Positions 7,334 through 16,623 of a stretch of DNA of 64,000 nt are shown here, one piece after another. Where the stretch lies: contig NZ_CP062946.1 in the NCBI RefSeq assembly GCF_014898095.1, positions 1,612,001 to 1,676,000 of the forward strand. The letters run 5' to 3'. The position numbers were made by a program, and so were the translations under genes. Below the pieces are notes generated by a model. The model searched no databases and was not told the origin of the DNA. It worked only from the letters and a program-made list of their open reading frames with translations. Numbering within the stretch: position 1 is the stretch's first letter; each line of letters starts with the position of its first letter. This stretch comes from Thalassotalea sp. LPB0316. Its GTDB lineage: Bacteria; Pseudomonadota; Gammaproteobacteria; Enterobacterales; Alteromonadaceae.

Positions 7334-8026
7334 TTATAACGTTATTTCAACATAATTGATTGCTGAAACTCTACCTGAGACAACCTTACCTGAGCGGGTA
7401 TTTCTTACCCTTACTTGGTCACCTAAACTACCACTAGATACAGCAACACCTGTCGCTTTAACGCTAAAGCTACCAGAACTTGCTTTAATAGTCACGTTTT
7501 CGCCACTGCAAACTAGGCAAATATTTTTAGCATATACGGTACGCCCCCTAGCGATATTGCGTTTGGCTTTCGCACCAACAATTTCATCCATACTGTCGAG
7601 TACTTCGCCTCGAATATTATTACTATCAACATATTTGATTGCTAGGTTATCTTCAGATAAGACACTACCTTTATCAATTAACATTGTGGCGACAACGACG
7701 GGCAGCTCAGTTGTGATCTTTACTGGTACGAATAAATGCCAAGGCGTTGAATCATTGCAAGTTATTTTAATATTTACATTTCTACCGTAAGAATTTTCGG
7801 GTATATTTGCCGATAATGGTGACGAACAAGGTTTTATGTTAATTCGACGATCTAATTTTGTTGGTGAAATGTCAATTCTACCGCTTTGCGGTAGGTCGTG
7901 ATTTTCTTCGATAAAGTTTTTTGCAAATTGCTCGATATATTCATGATCAAATTCTGTTGCTACGCAAGAACTAGCAAAAAACAATAATAAACTGCTAAGT
8001 AATGATAATAACTTTAAATTTTTCAT
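7334..8026 (-). CDS. flgA: FlgA, periplasmic chaperone for P-ring assembly
   Basis: FlgA binds FlgI in the periplasm and helps it form the P ring. The 230-residue product begins with a signal peptide (NLKLLSLLSSLLLFFASSCVA) and carries the SAF/ChapFlgA C-terminal domain (PVVVATMLIDKGSVLSEDNL, VGAKAKRNIARGRTV, then a two-strand end with GDQVRVRNTRSGKVVSGRV). An extended frame reaches a GTG at 8092, but the ATG at 8026 directly precedes the signal peptide and is preferred; neither has a strong ribosome site. The cysteine in SSCVA is not a good lipobox. flgA-flgM-flgN faces away from cheV. Confidence 0.92.
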   Translation of the reverse strand: MKNLKLLSLLSSLLLFFASSCVATEFDHEYIEQFAKNFIEENHDLPQSGRIDISPTKLDRRINIKPCSSPLSANIPENSYGRNVNIKITCNDSTPWHLFVPVKITTELPVVVATMLIDKGSVLSEDNLAIKYVDSNNIRGEVLDSMDEIVGAKAKRNIARGRTVYAKNICLVCSGENVTIKASSGSFSVKATGVAVSSGSLGDQVRVRNTRSGKVVSGRVSAINYVEITL

Positions 8027-8197
8027 AAATATTACTGCTATTTTTTTAGGGAATTTAAAATACTCGTCTATGCTTAAGATATTCTTGAGCACAGATGAAG
8101 TGTCAAAAAATTTACGTTAATTAAAACGTCTCGTAGTATTTATCAAGAAACGTGCCTGATTGCGAAAACTGCAAATGGGCTTTATTAAGAGGTTTGT

Positions 8198-9127
8198 ATG
8201 GCTGGTATTCTAGATTCGGTAAATCAACGCACTCAATTAGTGGGGCAAAACAGGTTAGAATTATTACTGTTTAAACTTGTTGGGCCGCAGCGATTTGGCA
8301 TCAACGTGTTCAAAGTGCGCGAGGTTTTACAGTGTCCACCACTTACTGCCTTTCCACATCAAGATTCCTATATAAAGGGTGTCGCCCATATTCGCGGTCA
8401 AACTATCTCTGTTATTGATTTAAGCAAAGCGACAGGCGGACCTGAAATTGTTCAAACGGAAAACTCTTTTATTATCATTGCTGAATACAACAGAGCGGTT
8501 CAAGGTTTTCTTGTTGCCGGCGTTGAGCGCATTATTAATATTCGTTGGCAAGACATCTTGCCGCCGCCAGAAGGTGCAGGTAAATCAAATTACTTAACAG
8601 CGGTTACAGAAATTGAAGGCGAGATGGTTTCTATTCTCGATGTTGAAAAAATCTTAAATGAAATTAACCCCGTCTCGACTGAGCTGAGTGAAGAGGTTGC
8701 AGATATTTCTGTGGGCGAAAGCGTTGGCGACAAAATTGTGATGATCGCTGATGACTCAACAGTAGCGCGTAACCAAGTTAAGCGCGCACTAGAACCTCTT
8801 GGCTTAACTATGGTGCTGGCGAAAAATGGTCAAGATGCCCTCGACCAGTTAAACGCGATAGCTGATACTTGTGAACGCAGTATTTCGGAGAAAGTGGCTT
8901 TATTGATCTCTGATATTGAAATGCCTGAAATGGATGGCTATACCTTAACCGCTGAAATTAAAAGCCAAGAGCGACTGAATCAAATGCCGGTGATTTTGCA
9001 TACTTCCTTGAGTGGTGTTTTTAATAATGCAATGGTTGAAAAAGTGGGTGCTGAAGATTTTATTCCTAAATTCCATCCTGATGAACTAGCAACAGCAGTG
9101 AAAAAATGGTTAAAGCTCGAAGAATGA
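8198..9127 (+). CDS. cheV: CheV, CheW-receiver chemotaxis coupling protein
   Basis: CheV couples receptors to CheA and is tuned by phosphorylation. The 309-residue protein has an N-terminal CheW domain (about 15-160, with FGINVFKVREVLQ and VAHIRGQTISVIDL) and a C-terminal receiver (about 180-305) with the phospho-acceptor D239 in LLISDIEMPEMDGY and the HTSLSG and K (PKFHPDE) landmarks. Length and order are normal. An AGAGG ribosome site precedes the ATG. It is followed 20 bases later by cheR, as in Vibrio and Shewanella polar flagellar loci. Confidence 0.95.
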   Translation: MAGILDSVNQRTQLVGQNRLELLLFKLVGPQRFGINVFKVREVLQCPPLTAFPHQDSYIKGVAHIRGQTISVIDLSKATGGPEIVQTENSFIIIAEYNRAVQGFLVAGVERIINIRWQDILPPPEGAGKSNYLTAVTEIEGEMVSILDVEKILNEINPVSTELSEEVADISVGESVGDKIVMIADDSTVARNQVKRALEPLGLTMVLAKNGQDALDQLNAIADTCERSISEKVALLISDIEMPEMDGYTLTAEIKSQERLNQMPVILHTSLSGVFNNAMVEKVGAEDFIPKFHPDELATAVKKWLKLEE

Positions 9128-9147
9128 ACATCGAAGTGAAGTAAGCG

Positions 9148-9969
9148 ATGACAAAGCAATTAGACGATAGAAGTTATAGTCAGTTTAGAACATTTCTCGA
9201 GCAGCAATGCGGCATTGTGCTAGGTGAAAATAAACAATACTTAGTTAAGAGCCGTTTAGCGCCGTTGATGGCAAAATTTGATATCGCCAGTCTTGATGAG
9301 TTGGTTAATAGCACGCTAAACCCGACTCAACGTCAACTGCGGGCGGCGGTGATCGATGCGATGACGACGAATGAAACCTTGTGGTTTCGCGATGATTACC
9401 CATTCGAACTACTTAAAACTAAAATATTACCTGAACTTGCTAAGAAAAAGTCTTCAATCAAGATTTGGTCGGCAGCGAGCTCTTCTGGACAAGAGCCATA
9501 TTCGTTGGCCATGACGGTATTGGAGTTCCAGCAAAAAAATCCCGGTGCGATAAAGCAAGCGCAAATTGTTGGCACCGACATTTCGGAAACTATGCTCGAG
9601 CATTGTCGGTACGGTCATTATGATAACCTTGCGTTATCACGTGGCTTGTCGATGGAACGCAAGCGTCAGTTTTTCGAAAACGGCGATAATGGCATGATGA
9701 AAGTAAAAGATAACGTTAAACGTTTAGTGAGTTTTAGACACCTAAATCTACTCGACAGCTATACGTTACTCGGTAAATTTGATCTCGTTTTTTGCCGAAA
9801 TGTATTAATTTATTTCTCGCCTGAAGTTAAGAGCAAAATCATTTCGAAAATCCATGGTGTATTGAACCCTGAGTGCTATCTCGTATTAGGGGCATCAGAG
9901 TCTCTTTCGGGGATTAGCCAAGATTTCTCAATGGTGCGCTGCAATCCTGGTATTTTGTACCAAAAATAG
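9148..9969 (+). CDS. cheR: CheR, chemoreceptor glutamate methyltransferase
   Basis: CheR transfers methyl groups from S-adenosylmethionine to receptor glutamates, for sensory adaptation opposite CheB (which begins at 63942). The 273-residue product has the small helical N-domain (FRTFLEQQCGIVLGENKQYL) and the SAM-binding C-domain, with MTTNETLWFRD, KIWSAASSSGQEPYS and LVFCRNVLIYFSPEVK all present. Length is normal. It is co-transcribed with cheV and a strong terminator follows 31 bases after the stop. Confidence 0.95.
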   Translation: MTKQLDDRSYSQFRTFLEQQCGIVLGENKQYLVKSRLAPLMAKFDIASLDELVNSTLNPTQRQLRAAVIDAMTTNETLWFRDDYPFELLKTKILPELAKKKSSIKIWSAASSSGQEPYSLAMTVLEFQQKNPGAIKQAQIVGTDISETMLEHCRYGHYDNLALSRGLSMERKRQFFENGDNGMMKVKDNVKRLVSFRHLNLLDSYTLLGKFDLVFCRNVLIYFSPEVKSKIISKIHGVLNPECYLVLGASESLSGISQDFSMVRCNPGILYQK

Positions 9970-9999
9970 AGACCCGATCTCAGACTCTATAAAACATAT

Positions 10000-10034
10000 A
10001 GCGAGGTGCGGCAATCAAGCGCCTCGCTTAATTT
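10000..10034 (+). terminator. Rho-independent terminator after cheR
   Basis: A 10-bp stem with one G-U pair, AGCGAGGTGC (10000-10009) against GCGCCTCGCT (10019-10028), is followed by TAATTT. It separates cheVR from the flgB operon. Confidence 0.65.
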
Positions 10035-10090
10035 CCTATTCTCTCTGTCACGTGCTCTTTTACGTTACAACATTTCTTTGACACTTCTTT

Positions 10091-10106
10091 TGGCACAGAA
10101 CTTGAA
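10091..10106 (+). promoter_or_regulatory. Sigma-54 promoter of flgBCDE
   Basis: TGGCAC (10091-10096), AGAAC, TTGAA (10102-10106) fits the -24/-12 consensus TGGCAC-N5-TTGC[AT] except for A in place of the -12 C. It is 33 bases before the flgB start. Confidence 0.75.
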
Positions 10107-10138
10107 TCTCCATCCTTAGCTAATTTTGGAGAATGATT

Positions 10139-10537
10139 ATGGCAATTAGTTTTGATAAAGCGTTTGGGATTCATCCGCAAGGTATGCTTGTACGTTCAAA
10201 ACGCGCTGAAGTGATTGCAAGTAATATTGCAAATGCTGATACCCCTGGTTACAAAGCCCAGGGAATGGATTTTAAGGCGGCAATGACTCAAGCGGCAAAA
10301 AATCAACAAATGAGCATGACAAGAACTAATGAAAAACACTTCAATACCAACATGGCGCTGAATGATGGTGTTGAATATCGCGTTCCAAATCAACCGGATA
10401 CAGGCGATGGTAATACCGTTGATATACAAATGGAACGAAACTTGTATCTCCAAAACTCATTAGAATATCAGGCAAGCGTTCAATTTATGAATTCAAAAGT
10501 TAAAGGCTTGAAAAAAGCGATCACTGGAGGTCAATAA
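10139..10537 (+). CDS. flgB: FlgB, proximal rod protein
   Basis: FlgB is a structural subunit of the proximal rod of the flagellar basal body, exported by the flagellar type III system. The 132-residue protein has the rod signature near its start (EVIASNIANADTPGYKAQGMDF) and the C-terminal helix ending in MNSKVKGLKKAI. Two in-frame ATGs occur; the one at 10139 is seven bases from GGAG, whereas 10133 touches it, so 10139 was chosen. It is the first gene of flgBCDE, behind a sigma-54 promoter. Confidence 0.95.
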   Translation: MAISFDKAFGIHPQGMLVRSKRAEVIASNIANADTPGYKAQGMDFKAAMTQAAKNQQMSMTRTNEKHFNTNMALNDGVEYRVPNQPDTGDGNTVDIQMERNLYLQNSLEYQASVQFMNSKVKGLKKAITGGQ

Positions 10538-10539
10538 TT

Positions 10540-10959
10540 ATGAGTTTATTTAATGTCTTCGACATCAGTGGCGCGGGTATGAGCGCTCAATCGATTCGCT
10601 TGAACACTACGGCAAGTAATATTGCAAATGCCGATAGTGTTAGTAGCAGCATTGACCAAACTTACCGCGCAAGACATCCAGTTTTTGCCGCAGAGATGCA
10701 AAAAGCTGCCGATGGCCAAAACCAATCAGTCAGTGTCCAAGTGCTTGGCATCGTTGAAAGCGATAAGCCATTGAACATTGAATATCAACCTGATCACCCA
10801 ATGGCCGATAAAGACGGCTACATATACAAACCTAATGTTAATGTGATCGAAGAGATGACCAATATGATTTCAGCTTCTCGCTCATATCAAACTAATGTCC
10901 AATTAGCCGAGTCTGCCAAGAATATGGTTAATAAGACACTCATGCTAGGTCAGCGTTAA
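10540..10959 (+). CDS. flgC: FlgC, proximal rod protein
   Basis: FlgC is a 139-residue proximal-rod subunit. It shows LNTTASNIANADSVSSSIDQTYRARHP near the N-terminus and the conserved C-terminal ASRSYQTNVQLAESAKNMV helix that packs inside the rod. It starts 2 bases after flgB and is translationally close-coupled. Length matches the family. Confidence 0.95.
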   Translation: MSLFNVFDISGAGMSAQSIRLNTTASNIANADSVSSSIDQTYRARHPVFAAEMQKAADGQNQSVSVQVLGIVESDKPLNIEYQPDHPMADKDGYIYKPNVNVIEEMTNMISASRSYQTNVQLAESAKNMVNKTLMLGQR

Positions 10960-10972
10960 TTAGGAGTTAAAA

Positions 10973-11665
10973 ATGGTAGATTCAGTTAACGGTAGCAATG
11001 GTTTAGACGGCTTATATTGGCAAAAAGAGCAGTATAAAGTTGCCGATGAAAACGACAATGGCATGTTAACTCAGGCAGACTTTTTTGCCTTACTGACAAA
11101 AGAATTGTCATATCAAGACCCTACTAAGCCAGTTGAAAACAATGAAATGATCTCACAAATGACCGCGTTTTCGACAACAGACGGGGTATCTAAGTTAAAC
11201 GATTCATTCGCTGCATTTGCTAGCCAAATGTCATCAAGCCAAGCACTTCAAGCGTCATCGCTTGTCGGACAAAGCGTGTTGGTTGACGACAATGCCTTCG
11301 GTATCGAAGAGGGGCAAACGGCAAAAGGCAAATTAGTGGCCGATGCACCGGCAAGTAATGTTTATATTTACGTAGAAAATGCCGTAGGTGAAATTGTCCA
11401 AACAGTGCCTGTTGGCAATGTTTCACAAGGTGAATTTACTTTTGAATGGAATGGTAAAGACGCCAATGGTGATCCCGCACCAGAAGGTGCTTATCGATTT
11501 AAAATTGCCGGTTTAGTTGATGGTCAAGCGTCAGAGTTACCGGCAATGACATATCGCAAGGTCGATAGTGTCACGCTTGCCGGAGCCGGTGGTGCGATTG
11601 TGTTAAATCTTAACGGCGGCAGCTCAATGGCGTTATCAGATGTCGTTGAGATTTCCGAGAGTTAA
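10973..11665 (+). CDS. flgD: FlgD, hook-assembly scaffold (cap)
   Basis: FlgD caps the growing hook and is later replaced. The 230-residue protein contains the export/assembly motif FFALLTKELSYQDPTKPVEN followed by EMISQMTAFSTTDGVSKLND, then the FlgD Tudor/Ig-like domains with FTFEWNGKDANGDPAPEGAYRFKI. It lies between flgC and flgE with 13- and 26-base spacers. Length is normal. Confidence 0.95.
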   Translation: MVDSVNGSNGLDGLYWQKEQYKVADENDNGMLTQADFFALLTKELSYQDPTKPVENNEMISQMTAFSTTDGVSKLNDSFAAFASQMSSSQALQASSLVGQSVLVDDNAFGIEEGQTAKGKLVADAPASNVYIYVENAVGEIVQTVPVGNVSQGEFTFEWNGKDANGDPAPEGAYRFKIAGLVDGQASELPAMTYRKVDSVTLAGAGGAIVLNLNGGSSMALSDVVEISES

Positions 11666-11691
11666 ACAGAATTTAGAGTATAGGTGAACTT

Positions 11692-13071
11692 ATGTCATTT
11701 AATATAGCACTTAGTGGTTTGAATGCCGCACAAAAAGATTTAGATGTTACTTCAAACAACATTGCCAACGTTAACACAACGGGTTTCAAAGAGTCGCGTG
11801 CCGAGTTTGTTGATGTTTACGCATCGTCTTTATTATCGTCGGGTAAAACCAAAGTCGGTGACGGTGTGTTAACCGCAGATGTAGCTCAACAATTTTCACA
11901 AGGTAGCATTAAATTTACTAATAACTCATTAGATTTAGCGATTACTGGTAATGGTTTTTATGCGACGGTTCCTCAGCTTGATAGTCTCGAACGCTCTTAC
12001 ACTAGGGCTGGTGAGTTCAAGTTAAACCGAGATAATTTCGTGGTAAATTCACAAGGTGGTCATTTACTTGGTTTCCCCGTAAACTCAGATGGTTCATCAG
12101 CATCAGTAAGTTTAAGTACGGCTACGCCTATTCGTGTACCAACGTCTTCGGGTGCGCCATCACAAACAACCAAAGTTGATGTGCGTATGAACTTGCCGGC
12201 TGGTGACTCGTATATTGCGAACTCTCCTGATAGTTTTGATCCAACAGACCCGTTAACCTATAACCATTCGACTTCGGTTACCGTGTTTGACTCGTTGGGT
12301 GATAGCCATGTCATGACCTATTACTTTATAAAGGACGATCCAGGTACTAACCCTAACGAATGGTTGCTATTTACGGCCATTGATGGGATCCCGATTGATA
12401 TTCAAGATCCCGCAGGTGATGCAGTAGCAGATGGTCGTGTTGCCGGTGCTATTTCTGGTATTAACGGTGGCGCATTAATAGGTGCCCGTTTAGAGTTCGA
12501 CTTTAGTGGTGATTTTACAAACCAATCTCCACCACCGATTTTAGGCGGCATTGTCACTGAGCAGTTAGGCGCCGGTATTTTGTCTAATGGTGCTGATGGT
12601 ACCCAAACCATTGAAATCGATTTTAACCTTGATCCAACAGGGCCAAATGCCAATGAGCCAACTCAATTTGCTTCAAACTTTGAGGTGACAAAACTTGAAC
12701 AGGATGGTTTAGCTGTTGGTCGTTTAACTGGTTTAGATATCGGTACTGATGGCTTAATACGAGCAACTTATTCAAATGGTACTTCTGAACCACTATCACG
12801 TATCGCTTTAGTTAACTTTGCTAATGTTCAAGGTTTGACTCAAATTGGCGGAACATCTTGGAAAGAGAGTATTATCTCTGGTGAGGCGTTAGCTGGTGAA
12901 GCAGGTTCTGGTACTTTTGGTACCATTAACTCATCGGCTTTAGAGCAATCAAATGTTAACTTGACCGCTGAGTTGATTGATCTTATTTCAGCACAGAGAA
13001 ACTTCCAGGCGAATTCACGTGCCTTAGAAGTTGATAACCAATTAAACCAAACGATCTTACAGATCCGATAA
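11692..13071 (+). CDS. flgE: FlgE, hook protein
   Basis: FlgE polymerises to form the hook. The 459-residue product begins with NIALSGLNAAQKDLDVTSNN followed by IANVNTTGFKESRAEF, contains the hook domain with TSVTVFDSLGDSHVMTYYF, and ends with VNLTAELIDLISAQRNFQAN and LEVDNQLNQTILQI, all typical. Length is within the usual range for polar hooks. It is the last gene of flgBCDE; a stable 17-bp hairpin follows 30 bases after the stop. Confidence 0.95.
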   Translation: MSFNIALSGLNAAQKDLDVTSNNIANVNTTGFKESRAEFVDVYASSLLSSGKTKVGDGVLTADVAQQFSQGSIKFTNNSLDLAITGNGFYATVPQLDSLERSYTRAGEFKLNRDNFVVNSQGGHLLGFPVNSDGSSASVSLSTATPIRVPTSSGAPSQTTKVDVRMNLPAGDSYIANSPDSFDPTDPLTYNHSTSVTVFDSLGDSHVMTYYFIKDDPGTNPNEWLLFTAIDGIPIDIQDPAGDAVADGRVAGAISGINGGALIGARLEFDFSGDFTNQSPPPILGGIVTEQLGAGILSNGADGTQTIEIDFNLDPTGPNANEPTQFASNFEVTKLEQDGLAVGRLTGLDIGTDGLIRATYSNGTSEPLSRIALVNFANVQGLTQIGGTSWKESIISGEALAGEAGSGTFGTINSSALEQSNVNLTAELIDLISAQRNFQANSRALEVDNQLNQTILQIR

Positions 13072-13101
13072 TTTATAACGCCTAGGCGCTGTAAATAATG
13101 T

Positions 13102-13139
13102 TATAAGGCTTTAGGGCGGAAACGCTTTAAAGCCTTATA
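13102..13139 (+). terminator. Stable GAAA-capped hairpin after flgE
   Basis: TATAAGGCTTTA (13102-13113) pairs perfectly with TAAAGCCTTATA (13128-13139), and the stem continues inward through two G-U pairs and GCG/CGC to a GAAA tetraloop (13119-13122), about 17 bp in all. No T tract follows, so it is either a rho-independent terminator of weak type or a 3'-end stabiliser of the hook mRNA. Confidence 0.6.
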
Positions 13140-13186
13140 CATTCCTACATTCCTACTTTCCAACATTCATACTTTCCAACATTCAA
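13140..13186 (+). repeat. 16-bp tandem repeat upstream of the flgF promoter
   Basis: CATTCCTACTTTCCAA (13148-13163) and CATTCATACTTTCCAA (13164-13179) are adjacent copies differing at one base, with partial units on both sides (13140-13147 and 13180-13186). The array lies between the flgE hairpin and the sigma-54 promoter of flgF. It may be a regulator-binding array or a slippage product; its function is unknown. Confidence 0.55.
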
Positions 13187-13194
13187 ACCTTAGT

Positions 13195-13211
13195 TGGCAT
13201 ATCGCTTGCAT
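13195..13211 (+). promoter_or_regulatory. Sigma-54 promoter of flgF operon
   Basis: TGGCAT (13195-13200), ATCGC, TTGCAT (13206-13211) is a near-perfect -24/-12 element, 37 bases before the flgF start. It drives flgFGHIJ and possibly flgKL. Confidence 0.8.
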
Positions 13212-13247
13212 TTACCTAGTTAAGGTTATTTATAAAGAGAATTTGCT

Positions 13248-13991
13248 ATGGATAAGATGCTGTATATCGCGATGAGTGGTGCAAAACAGAATATGCACGC
13301 TTTATCTATCACTGCCAATAACTTAGCAAACGCCAAAACAACCGGCTTTAAAGCTGATTTAGCACAGGCTAGAACGATGCAAGCGTTTGGTGAGGGGATG
13401 CCGACACGCGTTTTTGCGATGACGGAGCGAGCAAGCCAAAACTTTGACAGTGGCGCCTTGATCACCACAAACCGACCATTGGATATTGCTATTCAAGGCG
13501 ATGGTTTTTTTGCTGTTCAAGCCGCTGATGGCTCAGAAGCTTATTCGCGAAATGGTAATTTGCGTTTAACAGAGCAGGGTGCACTCGAAACTAATGAAGG
13601 TGAATTGGTTTTAGGTGATGCTGGGCCAATCTTCTTGCCACTGCCGGTTAACAATATTCAAATTAGCCGTGACGGCACAATAATGATTCAGCCTGAAGGC
13701 GCCCCTTCTTCTGTGCAAGAAGAAATCGGCCGGATTAAATTGGTTAATCCCGATGTCAAAGAAATTGAAAAAGGCAACGATGGTTTATTTCGTCGTAAAG
13801 ACGGTAACGCGATTGCTGCAGATGCTTTCGTGCAAGTTCAAGGTGGGATGTTAGAGAGCAGTAACGTCAATCCTGTCAGTGAAATGACCGATATGATTGC
13901 ACTGCAACGTCAGTTTGAAATGCAACTGAAATTAATGAAAACCGCTGAAGAAAATGATTCGGCAGCCGCGAACTTATTACGCGCATTCTAA
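13248..13991 (+). CDS. flgF: FlgF, proximal rod protein
   Basis: FlgF is a rod subunit. The 247-residue protein starts MDKMLYIAMSGAKQNMHALS followed by ITANNLANAKTTGFKADLAQ, contains LDIAIQGDGFFAVQAADG, and ends with SSNVNPVSEMTDMIALQRQF and MQLKLMKTAEEND. These are the flagellar-basal-body-rod N-terminal, hook-like middle and C-terminal (Flg_bbr_C) segments. Length is normal. flgG follows after 14 bases. Confidence 0.95.
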   Translation: MDKMLYIAMSGAKQNMHALSITANNLANAKTTGFKADLAQARTMQAFGEGMPTRVFAMTERASQNFDSGALITTNRPLDIAIQGDGFFAVQAADGSEAYSRNGNLRLTEQGALETNEGELVLGDAGPIFLPLPVNNIQISRDGTIMIQPEGAPSSVQEEIGRIKLVNPDVKEIEKGNDGLFRRKDGNAIAADAFVQVQGGMLESSNVNPVSEMTDMIALQRQFEMQLKLMKTAEENDSAAANLLRAF

Positions 13992-14005
13992 TTGAGAGGT
14001 AAATT

Positions 14006-14794
14006 ATGAACCCAGCATTATGGATCAGTAAAACAGGCTTAGATGCGCAAACAAAAGATATTGCGGTAATTTCTAATAACTTAGCTAACGCTAGTACGGT
14101 CGGCTTCAAGAAAAGTCGCGCAGTCTTCGAGGACTTGTTATATCAAACGATTAACCAACCTGGCGGTCGAACGGCACAAGATAGTGAGGCGCCATCTGGC
14201 TTAATGCTAGGAGCCGGTACTAAAGTTGTCGCAACGCAAAAAATTCACACGCAAGGTGACATGCTAACAACCGACAACTCACTTGATTTAATGATTCAGG
14301 GTGAAGGCTTTTTCGAGATCCAACTACCCGATGGTACTTCGTCATATACCCGAAATGGTCAGTTCACGATGGATGAAGAAGGTAACGTGGTTACTCCAGG
14401 GGCTGGTTATTTATTAAATCCTCAAATTACCGTGCCGGAAGATGCGCTTGAAATCATGGTCTCACAAGACGGTGAAGTATCAGTTCGCTTGCAAGGTCAG
14501 GCTGATAACGCGGTTATTGGTCAAATTAATACGGTTAATTTTGTCAACCCAACGGGGTTAGAGCCAATTGGTCAAAACTTATTTGTTGAAACAGCCGTTA
14601 GTGGTGCACCGCAAGAGGGAACGCCGGGGCTAGAGGGCTTTGGCATGATAGTACAAGGCGCTTTAGAAACCTCAAATGTCAATACCACAGAAGAATTAGT
14701 TAACTTAATTGAATCGCAACGCGTTTACGAAATGAACTCGAAGGTCATTTCAGCTGTTGATCAAATGTTGAGTTATATCAATCAGCAACTTTAG
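14006..14794 (+). CDS. flgG: FlgG, distal rod protein
   Basis: FlgG forms the distal rod. The 262-residue product, close to the family's standard length, has PALWISKTGLDAQTKDIAVI then SNNLANASTVGFKKSRAVFE, LDLMIQGEGFFEIQLPDGTS, and the C-terminal TSNVNTTEELVNLIESQRVY and NSKVISAVDQMLSYI. It shares the rod/hook architecture with FlgF and FlgE. Confidence 0.96.
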   Translation: MNPALWISKTGLDAQTKDIAVISNNLANASTVGFKKSRAVFEDLLYQTINQPGGRTAQDSEAPSGLMLGAGTKVVATQKIHTQGDMLTTDNSLDLMIQGEGFFEIQLPDGTSSYTRNGQFTMDEEGNVVTPGAGYLLNPQITVPEDALEIMVSQDGEVSVRLQGQADNAVIGQINTVNFVNPTGLEPIGQNLFVETAVSGAPQEGTPGLEGFGMIVQGALETSNVNTTEELVNLIESQRVYEMNSKVISAVDQMLSYINQQL

Positions 14795-14807
14795 TTGAGG
14801 TGATGTC

Positions 14808-15494
14808 ATGAAAAAGTTACTACTCCCATTATCGGCAATGATTATCTTATCAGCTTGCTCTGCCACCGATGATCGCGCCAAAATATTGCCCGATGATCCG
14901 GAATTTGCCCCCATCATGCCGATGGAAGAAGAAACGCCATTGGTGCCGACAGGATCCTTGTTTAAGGCCAATTACATCAACAATATTTATTCTGACTCTA
15001 AAGCACATCGCGTCGGCGATATTATTTCAGTGATTTTATCTGAAAGTACTCAAGCACAAAAAAATGCTAAAACGGAATTGAAAAAAGAGAATGATGCAAC
15101 GCTATCACCTATGGTTGGCTTGGGCGGCACGCCAATAACGGTTAATGGACAGTCGATTGAGTTTGCCTACGATCAAGATTCAAACTTTAAAGGCGACTCT
15201 AAAGCGAATCAAAGTAACAGCTTAAGCGGTAATATTTCGGTTCATGTCTTGCGCGTATTGCCAAATGGCAACTTGATGATTCGCGGTGAAAAATGGATGA
15301 CCTTAAATAACGGCGATGAATATATTCGGCTAACAGGCATTATTCGCTCGAAAGATATTAGTTCGACCAACACCATACTGTCGAGCAAAGTCGCCAATGC
15401 TCGTATTCAATACTCAGGGACAGGCACTTTTTCTGACGTCCAAGAGCAGGGGTGGTTATCTAAGTTTTTCTCTAGCTCATGGTGGCCTTTGTAA
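14808..15494 (+). CDS. flgH: FlgH, outer-membrane L-ring lipoprotein
   Basis: FlgH makes the L ring in the outer membrane. The 228-residue precursor has a lipoprotein signal peptide with lipobox L-S-A-C17 ([19 protein letters not shown]), followed by the family segments [33 protein letters not shown] and, near the end, [20 protein letters not shown] and [12 protein letters not shown]. Length is normal. flgI follows, its ATG 18 bases after the flgH stop. Confidence 0.96.
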   Translation: MKKLLLPLSAMIILSACSATDDRAKILPDDPEFAPIMPMEEETPLVPTGSLFKANYINNIYSDSKAHRVGDIISVILSESTQAQKNAKTELKKENDATLSPMVGLGGTPITVNGQSIEFAYDQDSNFKGDSKANQSNSLSGNISVHVLRVLPNGNLMIRGEKWMTLNNGDEYIRLTGIIRSKDISSTNTILSSKVANARIQYSGTGTFSDVQEQGWLSKFFSSSWWPL

Positions 15495-15511
15495 GGCATC
15501 GGGAGAATATT

Positions 15512-16606
15512 ATGAAAGCAGTATTTCGTCTTATAATCAGTGTTTGTTTATTACTGGCAACAACCCAAGTCAATGCTCAGCGAATTAAAGATTTGGCTGA
15601 CGTTCAAGGGGTCAGAAGTAACCAATTAGTGGGTTACGGCTTAGTTGTTGGTTTACCCGGAACGGGTGAACAAAGTCCGTTTACTGAGCAAAGTTTTAAA
15701 ACCATGCTAAGTAACTTCGGTATCACCATGCCGGCAAATTTAAAGCCGAAAATTAAAAATGTTGCCGCTGTAGCCGTACACGCAGAATTACCGCCGTTTG
15801 CTAAACCGGGCCAAACCATTGATATTACCGTTTCGTCAATGGGCAGTGCCCAAAGTTTGCGCGGTGGTACATTATTACAAACCATATTGATGGGTATTGA
15901 TGGCAACGCTTATGCTGTAGCGCAAGGCAGCTTAGTGGTTAGTGGTTTAGGTGCCGAAGGCTTAGATGGCTCAAAAATTTTAGTTAATACACCTACTGTT
16001 GGTCGTATTGCTAATGGTGCAACCGTTGAACGAGAAGTTAATACGCCATTTGGCAGCGGTGACTATATTACCTTTAATTTGCGCAACTCAGATTTTTCAA
16101 ACGCCAAGCGTTTAGCTGACACCATTAACGATTTTATTGCTGGCAGTGCAAAAGCGATTGACGCAACCTCTGTACGAGTAACCGCGCCACGAGATATTTC
16201 TGATCGCGTAGGCTTCTTAGCAACGCTAGAAAACCTAGAACTTGAATTAGATACACCTGCTGCCAAAGTGATTGTTAATTCCCGCACAGGTACCATAGTG
16301 ATTGGCTCTGATGTTCGACTGTTGCCAGCGGCAATTACCCATGGTGGTATTACCGTGACAATCAATGAAATGCAAGATGTCTCGCAACCTGATGCGTTTT
16401 CTGAAGGTGAAACCGTGACTACCACGCAATCCATTGTTGATGTTCGACAAGATGATTCAAGAATGTTCGTCTTTGATCCGGGGGTTACGCTAGATACCTT
16501 GGTTAGAGCGATTAATCAGGTGGGTGCTGGCCCAGGTGATGTCATGGCTATTCTAGAAGCTCTTGAGCAAGCCGGTGCACTTCGCGGTCAGTTAATTGTT
16601 ATTTAA
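15512..16606 (+). CDS. flgI: FlgI, periplasmic P-ring protein
   Basis: FlgI forms the P ring around the rod. The 364-residue precursor has a signal peptide ([19 protein letters not shown], cleavage near VNA-QRI) followed by [20 protein letters not shown] and [14 protein letters not shown], both invariant in the family, and ends with [20 protein letters not shown] and LRGQLIVI. An upstream in-frame start at 15479 would overlap flgH and lacks a ribosome site; ATG 15512 has GGGAG six bases away. FlgA (7334-8026) is its chaperone. Confidence 0.96.
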   Translation: MKAVFRLIISVCLLLATTQVNAQRIKDLADVQGVRSNQLVGYGLVVGLPGTGEQSPFTEQSFKTMLSNFGITMPANLKPKIKNVAAVAVHAELPPFAKPGQTIDITVSSMGSAQSLRGGTLLQTILMGIDGNAYAVAQGSLVVSGLGAEGLDGSKILVNTPTVGRIANGATVEREVNTPFGSGDYITFNLRNSDFSNAKRLADTINDFIAGSAKAIDATSVRVTAPRDISDRVGFLATLENLELELDTPAAKVIVNSRTGTIVIGSDVRLLPAAITHGGITVTINEMQDVSQPDAFSEGETVTTTQSIVDVRQDDSRMFVFDPGVTLDTLVRAINQVGAGPGDVMAILEALEQAGALRGQLIVI

Positions 16607-16623
16607 CAAAGTAGAGCAGCGCC

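Noticed and set aside
7356..7790. 144-codon frame opposite flgA
   Set aside because: Lies wholly antisense to flgA, whose signal peptide and SAF domain are clear; no ribosome site and no recognisable protein pattern.
13140..13186. CRISPR-like repeat
   Set aside because: Units are 16 bp and directly adjacent with no spacers, and no cas gene is present.
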